Origin: Prevotella sp. HJM029
GTDB lineage: Bacteria; Bacteroidota; Bacteroidia; Bacteroidales; Bacteroidaceae
DNA length: 64,000 bases
NCBI RefSeq assembly: GCF_000599605.1
Contig: NZ_AZHT01000177.1
Coordinates: forward strand, 1 to 64,000
Direction of reading: 5' to 3'
Below, piece by piece: positions 7,473 to 15,411 of this stretch. Every line of letters begins with the position of its first letter. Within the stretch, counting starts at the first letter, position 1. The notes beneath the pieces were generated by a model that ran no database searches, was not told the DNA's origin, and saw only the letters and a list, made by a program, of their open reading frames with translations. A program made the position numbers and the translations under genes.

Positions 7473-7859
7473 ATGGAAGTTTTAAACGCAATTGGTCGCC
7501 GCAAGAGCGCTGTCGCTCGTGTTTATCTCACAGAAGGCACCGGTAAAATCACTATCAATAAGAAAGATTTAACAGAATTCTTCCCATCAGCAATTCTGCA
7601 ATACGTGGTGAAACAGCCCCTGTTGTTGCTCGAAGCCGATGGCAAATATGATATCAAAGCCAACCTCGACGGAGGTGGTTTCACAGGTCAGAGCCAAGCC
7701 CTTCGCTTAGCGATTGCTCGTGCTTTGGTTAAGGTTAACGCTGAAGACAAGAAGGCATTGAAAGATGCTGGCTTCTTAACACGCGATAGCCGCGCCGTTG
7801 AACGTAAGAAACCTGGTCAGCCCAAGGCTCGCCGTCGCTTCCAGTTCAGCAAGCGTTAA
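7473..7859 (+). CDS. rpsI: 30S ribosomal protein S9
   Basis: 128 residues. Landmarks are IGRRKSAVARVYL at the N-terminus, GGGFTGQSQALRLAIARAL in the middle and the basic tail KKPGQPKARRRFQFSKR, which reaches the P-site tRNA. Translated right behind rplM (11-bp gap). The stop at 7859 is followed at once by the structured region before rpsB. Confidence 0.97.
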   Translation: MEVLNAIGRRKSAVARVYLTEGTGKITINKKDLTEFFPSAILQYVVKQPLLLLEADGKYDIKANLDGGGFTGQSQALRLAIARALVKVNAEDKKALKDAGFLTRDSRAVERKKPGQPKARRRFQFSKR

Positions 7860-7860
7860 A

Positions 7861-8128
7861 ATGGACTTTTGTTGCCTGAGGCCTGTTGTTGGGCTGGCGC
7901 AAGCGGCCTGATGCGCGAAGAATGGGTGCCGAAAGGCAGTCTGCCTCGCGTGGCTTAAGGCAACAAAACGTTCTCGTTTAGTATCTAAACCCTACAGACT
8001 CTGTCACCGAAGCAGATTACTATGGGGCTGATTCTGAGCAAATTATGCCCGCAGGGACGCCTTTAAAAAGCGGCGTTGTGGCATTAAGAATTCAAAAGAA
8101 AGTAAACAATTAAATTAAAAGCAAGAAA
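7861..8128 (+). promoter_or_regulatory. Structured intercistronic leader before rpsB
   Basis: An 11-bp perfect stem, TTTTGTTGCCT (7867-7877) with AGGCAACAAAA (7958-7968), encloses about 80 nt that contain further hairpins, such as GGCAG...CTGCC near 7934-7946. A second hairpin, ACGCC...GGCGT, lies around 8059-8077. No T-tract follows, so this is not a simple terminator. The position just ahead of rpsB fits an S2-responsive control element like those known in other bacteria. That role is inferred; I know no named family that it matches. Confidence 0.45.
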
Positions 8129-8968
8129 ATGTCAAGAACAAATTTTGACCAATTACTCCAAGCAGGTTGCCACTTTGGCCACCTCAAACGCAAGTGGAAT
8201 CCCGCTATGGCTCCTTATATCTTCATGGAGCGCAACGGCATTCACATCATCGATTTGAACAAAACCGTAGCCAAGATTGACGAGGCTGCCGAGGCTTTGA
8301 AAGCCATTGCCAAGGCTGGTAAGAAGATTCTCTTTGTAGCTACTAAGAAACAAGCTAAGGAAATCGTTGCCGAGAAGGCTGCATCTGTCAATATGCCTTA
8401 CGTGAATGAGCGTTGGGCTGGTGGTACACTGACCAACTTCCCCACCATTCGTAAGGCTGTGAAGAAGATGACCAACATCGATAAGCTCATGAACGATGGC
8501 ACCTTTGCCAACCTCTCGAAGCGCGAATTGTTGCAAATCACTCGCCAGCGTGCGAAGTTAGAGAAGAACCTTGGTTCGATTTCCGACCTCACCCGTTTGC
8601 CAAATGCCCTCTTCGTTGTCGACGTGATGAAAGAGCATATCGCTGTGAAAGAGGCCAATCGCTTGGGCATCCCCGTGTTTGGAATTGTTGATACCAACTC
8701 CAATCCTAAGAACATCGACTTTGTTATCCCTGCCAACGACGATGCAAAAGATAGCGTTGAGACCATCTTGAATGCTGTTTGTGGCGCTATTGCCGAGGGT
8801 ATTGCAGAGCGCAAGGTTGAGAAGGTAGACGAGAAAGCAGCTGCTGAGCAGGCTGAAGTTGCGGGCGAAGGTAAGAAACGCACACGCAGAGCACGCAAAG
8901 ACGCTGCCGCTCCTGCTGAAGAAGCAAAGGCCGAAGAAGCAGAAAGCACAGAGGCTGCTGCTGAATAA
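8129..8968 (+). CDS. rpsB: 30S ribosomal protein S2 with acidic/basic C-terminal tail
   Basis: 279 residues. S2 landmarks are LLQAGCHFGHLKRKWNPAMA, YIFMERNGIHIIDLNKT, FVATKKQAKEIV, NERWAGGTLTNFPTI, PNALFVVDVMKEHIAVKEAN and GIPVFGIVDTNSNP. The core ends near residue 230. The last ~50 residues are an Ala/Glu/Lys-rich, probably disordered extension (KKRTRRARKDAAAPAEEAKA), as in many Bacteroidetes S2 proteins. Needed for S1 docking on the small subunit. The gene is separated from tsf by a hairpin with a T-tract. Confidence 0.97.
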   Translation: MSRTNFDQLLQAGCHFGHLKRKWNPAMAPYIFMERNGIHIIDLNKTVAKIDEAAEALKAIAKAGKKILFVATKKQAKEIVAEKAASVNMPYVNERWAGGTLTNFPTIRKAVKKMTNIDKLMNDGTFANLSKRELLQITRQRAKLEKNLGSISDLTRLPNALFVVDVMKEHIAVKEANRLGIPVFGIVDTNSNPKNIDFVIPANDDAKDSVETILNAVCGAIAEGIAERKVEKVDEKAAAEQAEVAGEGKKRTRRARKDAAAPAEEAKAEEAESTEAAAE

Positions 8969-8978
8969 AGGCAACCAT

Positions 8979-9047
8979 AGGGTCTTATGGGAAGAGTAGG
9001 AACGCTGCAGATGCTATGCTATTCCAATAAGATCCTGTTATTTTTTT
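8979..9047 (+). terminator. Attenuator or terminator between rpsB and tsf
   Basis: AGGGTCTTATGGGAA (8979-8993) can pair with TTCCAATAAGATCCT (9022-9036) with one mismatch and one wobble, followed by GTTATTTTTTT. It looks like a rho-independent terminator inside the operon and probably lowers tsf relative to rpsB. No -7 box is obvious between it and tsf. Confidence 0.55.
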
Positions 9048-9076
9048 AACATTCATAAAACGAAAGACGATTCATT

Positions 9077-10072
9077 ATGGCAATTTCAATTGACGATATT
9101 AAAAAGCTTCGCGCCATGACTGGTGCGGGCTTGGCTGATGTAAAGAAAGCTTTAACCGAGGCCGATGGCGATTTCGACAAAGCAAAAGACATCCTTCGCG
9201 AGCGTGGTTTGGCCATTGCTGCTAAGCGTTCCGACCGCGAAACCTCTAATGGTTGCGTGTTGGTGAAGGCTGTTGATGGCTTCGCTGCCATGTTGGCATT
9301 GAAGTGTGAAACCGACTTTGTGGCCAATGGTAAGGACTTTATCCAACTCACCGAGGACATCTTGGATGCTGCTATCGCTGCAAAATGCAAGACTTTAGAC
9401 GAGGTGAAGACCCTGAAGTTGGCCAATGGCGACGACGCTGCAACAGCTGTTCAGCACCGTTCGGGCATCACTGGCGAGAAGATGGAACTTGATGGTTACG
9501 ACTATCTCGAAGGCGCTAACATCTCTATCTACGACCACATGGGCAAGCACACCTTGGCAACCATGGTGCAGTTGAGTGGAGCCAACGAAGAGGCTGGTCA
9601 CAAAGTAGCCATGCAAGTGGCTGCCATGAAGCCCGTAGCTTTGGACGAAAGCTCTGTACCTCAGTCGGTTAAAGACGAAGAATTCAAGGTGGCTGTCGAG
9701 AAAACCAAAGAAGAAATGGTTTCAAAGGCTGTCGATGCAGCACTGAAAAAGGCTGGCATCAACCCCGCACATGTTGACTCTGAAGATCACATCGAGAGCA
9801 ACACCAAGAAGGGATGGCTCACCGAAGAGGACGCAGCTAAGGCGCGTGAAATCAAAAAAACCGTGGGCGAAGAGAAAGCAGCTTCACTCAACGAGCAGAT
9901 GATTCAGAACATCGCGCAAGGCCGTCTGAACAAATTCTTCAAAGAAAGCTGCTTGGTTGACCAAGAATTCCAGTTTGGCGATGGCGACAAAGAGAGCGTT
10001 GCTGACTGGTTGAAGAAGCAGGGCGACCTGAAGATCTTGGCTTACAAGCGCTTCACCCTCGTAGCAGAATAA
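9077..10072 (+). CDS. tsf: Translation elongation factor Ts
   Basis: 331 residues, the nucleotide-exchange factor that recycles EF-Tu. The N-terminal UBA-like domain carries MTGAGLADVKKALTEADGD, followed by LRERGLAIAAKRSDRE and the core CETDFVANGKDF. Repeated dimerisation-core segments follow (HKVAMQVAAMKPVAL). The C-terminus, FFKESCLVDQEFQFGD, is typical. The length is in the long class usual for Bacteroidetes. Last gene of the operon; a strong terminator follows 47 bp downstream. Confidence 0.97.
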   Translation: MAISIDDIKKLRAMTGAGLADVKKALTEADGDFDKAKDILRERGLAIAAKRSDRETSNGCVLVKAVDGFAAMLALKCETDFVANGKDFIQLTEDILDAAIAAKCKTLDEVKTLKLANGDDAATAVQHRSGITGEKMELDGYDYLEGANISIYDHMGKHTLATMVQLSGANEEAGHKVAMQVAAMKPVALDESSVPQSVKDEEFKVAVEKTKEEMVSKAVDAALKKAGINPAHVDSEDHIESNTKKGWLTEEDAAKAREIKKTVGEEKAASLNEQMIQNIAQGRLNKFFKESCLVDQEFQFGDGDKESVADWLKKQGDLKILAYKRFTLVAE

Positions 10073-10118
10073 TAAATGGTCTTTTTTGGCTTCCAAGGCC
10101 AAACATGAAACTAATTAG

Positions 10119-10150
10119 AAGGCACTGCATGTGAATGCGGTGCCTTTTTT
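10119..10150 (+). terminator. Terminator of the ribosomal operon
   Basis: AAGGCACTGCAT and ATGCGGTGCCTT form a strong stem with a GTGA loop, followed by six T. It stands between tsf and repeat island 2. Confidence 0.85.
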
Positions 10151-10189
10151 GTGTCTCTGGCGCTCAACTTGCATCTGAGGCATCCGCCA

Positions 10190-10545
10190 TCAGTAACCTC
10201 TGGCAGGCTCTTCCACCGCGCAATACGATATGAAATCACAGCACCATCATCCGTTTTGATGGGCGATGGTACAAGAGAATTACCCCCATCATCCGTCATT
10301 CCACCGCGCCATGCACCGCGAAATGGCTGCACCATCTTTCGTTTTGATGGGCGATGGTGCAGCAAAGAACCCTCCGTCATCCGTCATTCCACCGCGCCAT
10401 GCAATACGAAATCACAGCACCATCATCCGTTTTGATGGGCGATGGTACAAGATAATTACTCCCATCATCTGTCATTCCACCGCGCAATACGACACAAAAT
10501 TGCGGTGCCATCATCCGTTTTGATGGTTGATGGTGTGAGAAAATT
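10190..10545. repeat. 88-bp tandem array, about four units
   Basis: The segment GCACCATCATCCGTTTTGAT plus GGGCGATGGT starts at 10241, 10329, 10417 and 10505, an exact 88-bp period. TTCCACCGCG recurs at 10211, 10299, 10387 and 10475 with the same period. Each unit carries the palindromic arms ACCATC/GATGGT around a T-rich loop. Units differ by scattered substitutions but not in length. Non-coding; lies between the tsf terminator and composite element copy B. Confidence 0.8.
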
Positions 10546-10872
10546 ACCCCCTTGGGGGTTATACTTTTGATAGGGCAGGGTTGATGAGCGCAGCGAAATC
10601 TACCCTGTCTGACGACGTTCGCCACAGAATGCTACCCCCTTGGGGGTTGTACTTTTTTTAATTCCCCGTGCTATTTTCCCATTGATACCCATTCCCGTAG
10701 ATGCGTAAATTATGATGATGTGATGCCATGAATGGTTACATGTGGCGCATTCAATGGCACAAAGAAAGAAAGTACAACCCCCAAGGGGGTAGCATTCCGC
10801 CCACCTTGCTCCCCGGGGTAGCCTTCTATCGTCGGCAACCCCGGGCTATCGAATGTACAACCCCGATGGGGT
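10546..10872 (-). repeat. Composite palindromic element, full copy B (327 bp, inverted)
   Basis: Reverse complement of the unit at 6164-6488, with the same order: CCCCGGGG stem half, spacer, then the half carrying GATGAGCGCAGCGAAATC. The outer ends are ACCCC/GGGGT hairpins. It lies in opposite orientation to copy A, across the ribosomal operon. Confidence 0.75.
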
Positions 10873-11073
10873 TGCCGTATCACCAACCATTCATCACCAC
10901 GCCATAACGCGGAGGGTGACCATACTACCACGTGGGGTTGCGTGCCGCATGGCTATTCATCACCACGCAACAGCATAGGGATGGCGCGCGGCAACATGTT
11001 CTATGACCATACCATCGCGTGGAGTTGCCACACAAATAGCAGGGGCAAACGCGCGAAAAGGTGCGGGAGAGGT
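10873..11073. repeat. Island 2 spacer with isolated repeat pieces
   Basis: About 200 bp between two repeat copies. Pieces such as ATGGCTATTCATCACCACGC echo island 1 motifs in inverse orientation. I see no gene or strong promoter. Confidence 0.5.
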
Positions 11074-11190
11074 TACCCCTTGGGGGGTTATACTTTCGAT
11101 AGGGCAGGGTTGATGAGCGCAGCGAAATCTACCCTGACTGGATGAAACCCACACAAAATCCTACCCCCTTGTGGGTTGTACTTTCTTTAA
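11074..11190 (-). repeat. Composite element, right half only (inverted)
   Basis: Reads ACCCCTTGGGGGGTTATAC, then AGGGCAGGGTTGATGAGCGC and GAAATCTACCCTG, ending GGGTTGTACTTTCTTT. This is a solo right half in inverse orientation, like the one at 5782-5893. It abuts and slightly overlaps the 3' end of the following minus-strand gene. Confidence 0.65.
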
Positions 11191-12203
11191 TTCCCCGCAC
11201 CTTTTCTCTGCATTTGGCAATAGTGTTGCCAGGCGCGGCAGTCGGCTTCGTGTTGCGTTTGGGCATAGTGTTCAAAGGCTTGGCGCGTGTTTCTGCCCGG
11301 TTGCAGCAGGTGGTTGAGGTAGCTTTTGGCATCGTTGAGCGCGGCAATGGGTTTGGCCTGCGTCACACAATAGGTGAAAAACCAGCGCAGGACTAAGCGC
11401 TTCCAGCGTTCTTGGCTGTAGACTTCGAGCCCCACCAAGCGTTCGAGGCTTTGCCAATAGAGGCTGTCGGCATAGAGTTGGGCGAGGATTTCCCACGTGG
11501 TACGCAGTGGTTGCCGCTCGTCATTGGGCAGTTTGCAGGCAGCTTGTGCAAGGTCGGTGAACACTGTTTCCAACCGAAAGCTCGGCTGTTCTGTTCCGCT
11601 TGTCGTGGGATGGTCAACAACTTTCGCTTCTTCGGTGCCCAAGGCTGCAGGCTGTTTCTCACCTTTTTCAGCCTTCTTCACATCGGCTTCGGCGGCATCG
11701 GCGGCGGTGGTTTCTTTTTCTTCGTCGTTTTTCTTTTTCATCCTTTTATCCTTTATCCTATGAAGGTTAAGGGCTTGATTATCAGATGGCTCGTTTGTTA
11801 ATTTTTCTAAAGCGCTGGATTTTTGATTTATTTTTACTTTTTCGCTGCCCAAACACTGACACAGGTAGGGGCTGTTGAACACCTTTCCGCCCGCTTCGAT
11901 TTCGAACAGCGTGGGATAATCGGTGAGCAACGCCATCATCGTGCGCTTGTTTTTGTGGCACATGCGCGCCAAATCGGTCACGGCATGCAGTGGCGCACGT
12001 CCCCATTCGCCGTGTTCCAACAGGTAGTTGAGCACGAAAAGTGCCATGCCCCAGCCCTCCATGCCCATCGTTTCGCGCAGGCGAAAGAGATCGGTGCTGT
12101 TGAGCAAACGTGTGTCGAGCAACAGAAACTTGCCCGAAACTTTGGGTTGGTGCGGCCGTTTGTGGGCGCCGCGTGTGTGGATTTCCTTGTTTTGCATCGT
12201 CAA
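11187..12203 (-). CDS. DnaD-like N-terminal domain protein, unknown function
   Basis: 338 residues. Residues ~25-110 (FLLLDTRLLNSTDLFRLR, GWGMALFVLNYLLEHGE, FEIEAGGKVFNSPYLC) resemble the winged-helix Lin1244/DUF4373-type N-terminal domain found in phage and plasmid replication proteins. Residues ~125-200 form a low-complexity Lys/Glu/Ala linker. The C-terminal ~130 residues are helical, with many Trp, Leu and Gln (SYLNHLLQPGRNTRQAFEHY), and look like a Bacteroidetes-specific domain. Such proteins may help load replication or DNA-repair factors; that is inference from domain style. A promoter (TATATTTG, 12314-12321 minus) lies ~110 bp upstream. Its 3' end touches repeat island 2. Confidence 0.7.
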   Translation of the reverse strand: MTMQNKEIHTRGAHKRPHQPKVSGKFLLLDTRLLNSTDLFRLRETMGMEGWGMALFVLNYLLEHGEWGRAPLHAVTDLARMCHKNKRTMMALLTDYPTLFEIEAGGKVFNSPYLCQCLGSEKVKINQKSSALEKLTNEPSDNQALNLHRIKDKRMKKKNDEEKETTAADAAEADVKKAEKGEKQPAALGTEEAKVVDHPTTSGTEQPSFRLETVFTDLAQAACKLPNDERQPLRTTWEILAQLYADSLYWQSLERLVGLEVYSQERWKRLVLRWFFTYCVTQAKPIAALNDAKSYLNHLLQPGRNTRQAFEHYAQTQHEADCRAWQHYCQMQRKGAGN

Positions 12204-12313
12204 AATTATTAAGTTGCAACGCGCTGTGTGCCAGTTTGTTGCAGTGGTTTGTTGTTATAGAGAGGCTGCTTTTTAAGATTTGTTTCAGTCCTTCTCATCA
12301 GGTTGTTTGGGCA

Positions 12314-12321
12314 CAAATATA
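12314..12321 (-). promoter_or_regulatory. -7 promoter box for the DnaD-like gene
   Basis: TATATTTG on the minus strand, matching TAnnTTTG, about 110 bp before the start at 12203. Confidence 0.5.
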
Positions 12322-12452
12322 CGAAATCGTGCATCGGGGTTGCAAGTTTTTTGGCCAAAAAAAATGGCAAGGCCGTTTTCTTTTCTTTCCTCTTTTTCGT
12401 GATTTTCTGCATTTGTGTGGCCACTTTCCTTTGCCGATTGCGTCGTTTCCAT

Positions 12453-12460
12453 TAACTTTG
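12453..12460 (+). promoter_or_regulatory. -7 promoter box for the envelope-modification operon
   Basis: TAACTTTG with a TTG at 12431-12433 about 19 bp upstream, fitting the -33/-7 spacing. The start codon follows 40 bp downstream. Confidence 0.6.
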
Positions 12461-12500
12461 CAAAAATAAACACTGAGCAAGCAAACTCGATGTAAATGGC

Positions 12501-14348
12501 ATGATGAAACAAGAAACATGGATGAAGTGGCTCGCGGTGGGCTGGAAACCGCTGAGAAGCAATGCACTTTTCTTCGTGATGATGTACCTGTTGGGGTGCG
12601 TCAGTGCCTGGGTGACGCTGGGTCCTTACAAGGATGCCAAGCTCTATGACCACCTCTACACCGAACTTTTCTTCGACCTTTATTTGCTGTTGGCTGCCTT
12701 GACGTTGGTGCCCGAGCGGTGGCGGCGTTGGCTTCGGTTGGCGCTCTATGTGGTGTTCTACAGCGTGGCGTTGGTGGATGTCTATTGCTATGTGACGTTC
12801 TCCTCGACCCTCAACCCCTCTATGCTCATGTTAGTGGCCGAGACCGACAGTCGCGAGGCTTGGGAATTTCTCACCACGCTGGTGTCGGTTGATGTTATTT
12901 TTAGCAACTTGGGGTGGATATTGCTGCTCATCGGCGTCAACCTTTTGCTGCATTTTGCGCCGCGATATCACCTGTTTCGCTGGCCAAAGTATGCCCTTTC
13001 GCTGCGCTATGAGGTAGCCCTTTCGCTGCTTGTAGCGGGGGTGTGGATAGGCTGTGGCTGTGCCTCGTGGGAGAACAAGGTGAAGGTGCACCAGTTGATG
13101 AGTGCCGACACCATCGGCGAGGTGGAGCATACGCTCACCGACAAGCACCATGGGGTGCTCTATAATCCCATGCTGCGCTTGGTTTTCAGCCTCTATGCCA
13201 ACGACTTAGCCAGCCACCAGGTGGACAAATTGGTGGCAGCGGCCGACAAGGTGAGCGTCGACAGCTGCTCGTTTCGCTCGCCCACCATCGTGCTCATCAT
13301 TGGCGAAAGCTATGGCAAGCACCACTCCCATCAATATGGTTACGCGCTGCCCACCACACCAAGGCAAGAGCGGCGCGCCCGGAGAGGGTTCTTAGTGCCG
13401 TTCACCGACGTGGTTGCGCCGTGGAACCTCACGAGCTATGTGTTTAAAAACGTGTTCTCCATGCATGTCGTGGGGCAGCCAGGCGAATGGTGCGACTATC
13501 CCCTTTTCCCCGAGATCTTCAAGAAAGCGGGCTACAAGGTGACGTTCCTCACCAACCAATTTCTGATGAAGCCTGCCGCAGCGGTGTTTGATTTCAGTGG
13601 CGGATTCTTTCTCAACAACCCCACGTTGGACCGCGCCCAGTTTGACTTGCGCAACACCGCGCTCCACCGTTACGATGCAGGTCTGTTGCAAGACTATGAC
13701 GATTTCCTCAAAGCGGGCAAGATTGATTTGAAGCAACCCAACCTCATCCTCTTCCATCTCATTGGTCAGCATGTGAACTATCGTGACCGCTATCCGCAGG
13801 AACGCAAGAAGTTTGTGGCCGAACGCTATGAGCGGTTGCGCCCCGAACTCACGCAGAAGCAGCGCATGATTTTGGCCGATTATGACAACGCCGTGCGCTA
13901 CAACGACTCGATTGTCGACCAGATTTGCCGACGCTTTGCCAACAAAGATGCCATCGTCATCTACATGCCCGACCACGGCGAGGAGTGCTATGAGGAGAGT
14001 CGCGGCTTCATCTGCCGCAACCATTCGGCACAGATTGACTGGCCGTTGGCGCATTATGAATTCGAGATTCCGTTCTGGGTGTATTGCTCTCCGCGCTATG
14101 CCCATCGTCGTCCCGAGCTATTTCGGGCCATCGTTCAAGCCCGGAAACGCCGGCTGATGACCGACGCCTTGCCCCACATGTTGCTCTATTTGGCGGGCAT
14201 CTCGGCCAAGGATTATCATGCGAAATACAATGTGTTGAGCGACGAATATGACGAGGCGCGCCCCCGATTGCTCAAGGGAACGGCCGATTATGACGCCCTG
14301 CGCACCCAATTTTTCAAGCAAAAAAACAAAGCTAAACATGAGAGATGA
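12501..14348 (+). CDS. Phosphoethanolamine transferase-like sulfatase-fold membrane enzyme
   Basis: 615 residues: about five N-terminal membrane helices (residues 20-190), then a periplasmic alkaline-phosphatase-fold domain. IGESYGKHHSHQYGY (~residue 268) is the metal-binding entry motif, the Thr nucleophile is probably in WNLTSYVFKNVFS (~310), and MPDHGEECYEE (~488) supplies the conserved Asp-His pair. The fold is that of EptA/OpgE-type enzymes, which move phosphoethanolamine from phosphatidylethanolamine to lipid A or glycans. First of five tightly packed genes; its stop overlaps the next start by 11 bp. An ATG at 12504 is an alternative start. The exact acceptor is not determinable from sequence. 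Confidence 0.85.
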   Translation: MMKQETWMKWLAVGWKPLRSNALFFVMMYLLGCVSAWVTLGPYKDAKLYDHLYTELFFDLYLLLAALTLVPERWRRWLRLALYVVFYSVALVDVYCYVTFSSTLNPSMLMLVAETDSREAWEFLTTLVSVDVIFSNLGWILLLIGVNLLLHFAPRYHLFRWPKYALSLRYEVALSLLVAGVWIGCGCASWENKVKVHQLMSADTIGEVEHTLTDKHHGVLYNPMLRLVFSLYANDLASHQVDKLVAAADKVSVDSCSFRSPTIVLIIGESYGKHHSHQYGYALPTTPRQERRARRGFLVPFTDVVAPWNLTSYVFKNVFSMHVVGQPGEWCDYPLFPEIFKKAGYKVTFLTNQFLMKPAAAVFDFSGGFFLNNPTLDRAQFDLRNTALHRYDAGLLQDYDDFLKAGKIDLKQPNLILFHLIGQHVNYRDRYPQERKKFVAERYERLRPELTQKQRMILADYDNAVRYNDSIVDQICRRFANKDAIVIYMPDHGEECYEESRGFICRNHSAQIDWPLAHYEFEIPFWVYCSPRYAHRRPELFRAIVQARKRRLMTDALPHMLLYLAGISAKDYHAKYNVLSDEYDEARPRLLKGTADYDALRTQFFKQKNKAKHER

Positions 14349-15411
14349 ACTGCTGACACGCAACGAGTGTGAGGCCATGCGGGGCATAGCCATCATTGGA
14401 ATCTTCCTGCATAACTATTGCCATTGGCTGAACCCCGTGGTGAAAGAAAACGAATACCAGTTTTTCAATGCCAACGTGAGCGACTTTCTGCGCGCCATCG
14501 CCCACCCCGATGCGCTGCTGCCGCTGCATGTGTTGTCGTTCTTTGGCCATTATGGTGTGCCTATCTTCCTGTTTCTCAGCGCCTATGGGTTGGTGATGAA
14601 ATATGAGAATGGTCCCGTGTTGCCACCCATCATAGCCTCAAAACCATGGCGTGGGCTGGGCACCTTCATGCTCTTTCACTATAAAAAGCTATTTAGGATG
14701 ATGATTGTGGGCTTTGTGGCGTTCACCATGATCGACCTCATCACGCCCCATTCCCACCATTACCAGGCACTCGATGTGGTGGCTATGCTCGGCATGTTTA
14801 ACAACATTTTACCCCATCCCGACGACATCATCTGGCCAGGTCCCTACTGGTTTTTCGGGCTCATGCTGCAATGCTATTTCGTTTTTCGCTTGCTGGTGTG
14901 TCGCCGTTCGTGGAAAGTGGTGGTGGGCTTGATGGTGGTTTGCGTGGCGGTGCAGCTGCTGTTGCCACCCGAGAGCGAGGCCATGAACCGCTATCGTTAT
15001 AACTTTATGGGTGGCATGTTGCCCTTTGGCTTCGGCATTCTCTATGCCCGTTATGGCCAAATGTTGTCGAGTCGCACGGTGATTTGCCTGTTTGTGGTGT
15101 CCATTCTGAGCATTTTGATGGGCAGCATCACGATGGTGGGCTGGACCTTAGTGCCCCTCTTCGTGTGCATTGCTGCGGTGACCATGGTGAAACTCATCAC
15201 CTATTTCCATGCCTACTGGTTGCAGTCGGGGCTCGTTTGGGTGGGCGGTGTGAGCGCAGCCCTCTTCGTTTGCCACCCCATCACGCGCAAAATCTTCATT
15301 CCTTTGAGCCGGCAAGGCGACTATTATGCGGGCTTGTTGCTCTATGTGGTGGCCAGTTTGGCCTTGGCTTGGTTCTTTCGTGAACTCATGAAGCGCATTC
15401 CTTCGTTATGA
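14338..15411 (+). CDS. Acyltransferase family 3 membrane protein (first of two)
   Basis: 357 residues with about ten membrane helices, an OafA/YrhL-type enzyme that O-acylates envelope glycans or lipids. The N-terminal Arg-His signature is RGIAIIGIFLHNYCH (residues 15-29), and FGHYGVPIFLFLSAYGL is the second family motif. I chose the ATG at 14338, inside the end of the previous gene, because the family motif follows directly; a longer frame from 14248 would add 30 basic, non-homologous residues. Its last 4 bp overlap the next start (ATGA), a sign of translational coupling. Confidence 0.87.
   Translation: MRDELLTRNECEAMRGIAIIGIFLHNYCHWLNPVVKENEYQFFNANVSDFLRAIAHPDALLPLHVLSFFGHYGVPIFLFLSAYGLVMKYENGPVLPPIIASKPWRGLGTFMLFHYKKLFRMMIVGFVAFTMIDLITPHSHHYQALDVVAMLGMFNNILPHPDDIIWPGPYWFFGLMLQCYFVFRLLVCRRSWKVVVGLMVVCVAVQLLLPPESEAMNRYRYNFMGGMLPFGFGILYARYGQMLSSRTVICLFVVSILSILMGSITMVGWTLVPLFVCIAAVTMVKLITYFHAYWLQSGLVWVGGVSAALFVCHPITRKIFIPLSRQGDYYAGLLLYVVASLALAWFFRELMKRIPSL

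Noticed and set aside
10111-10625. Open frames across the 88-bp array
   Set aside because: 88 is not a multiple of three and the predicted peptides only mirror the repeat; no start signals.
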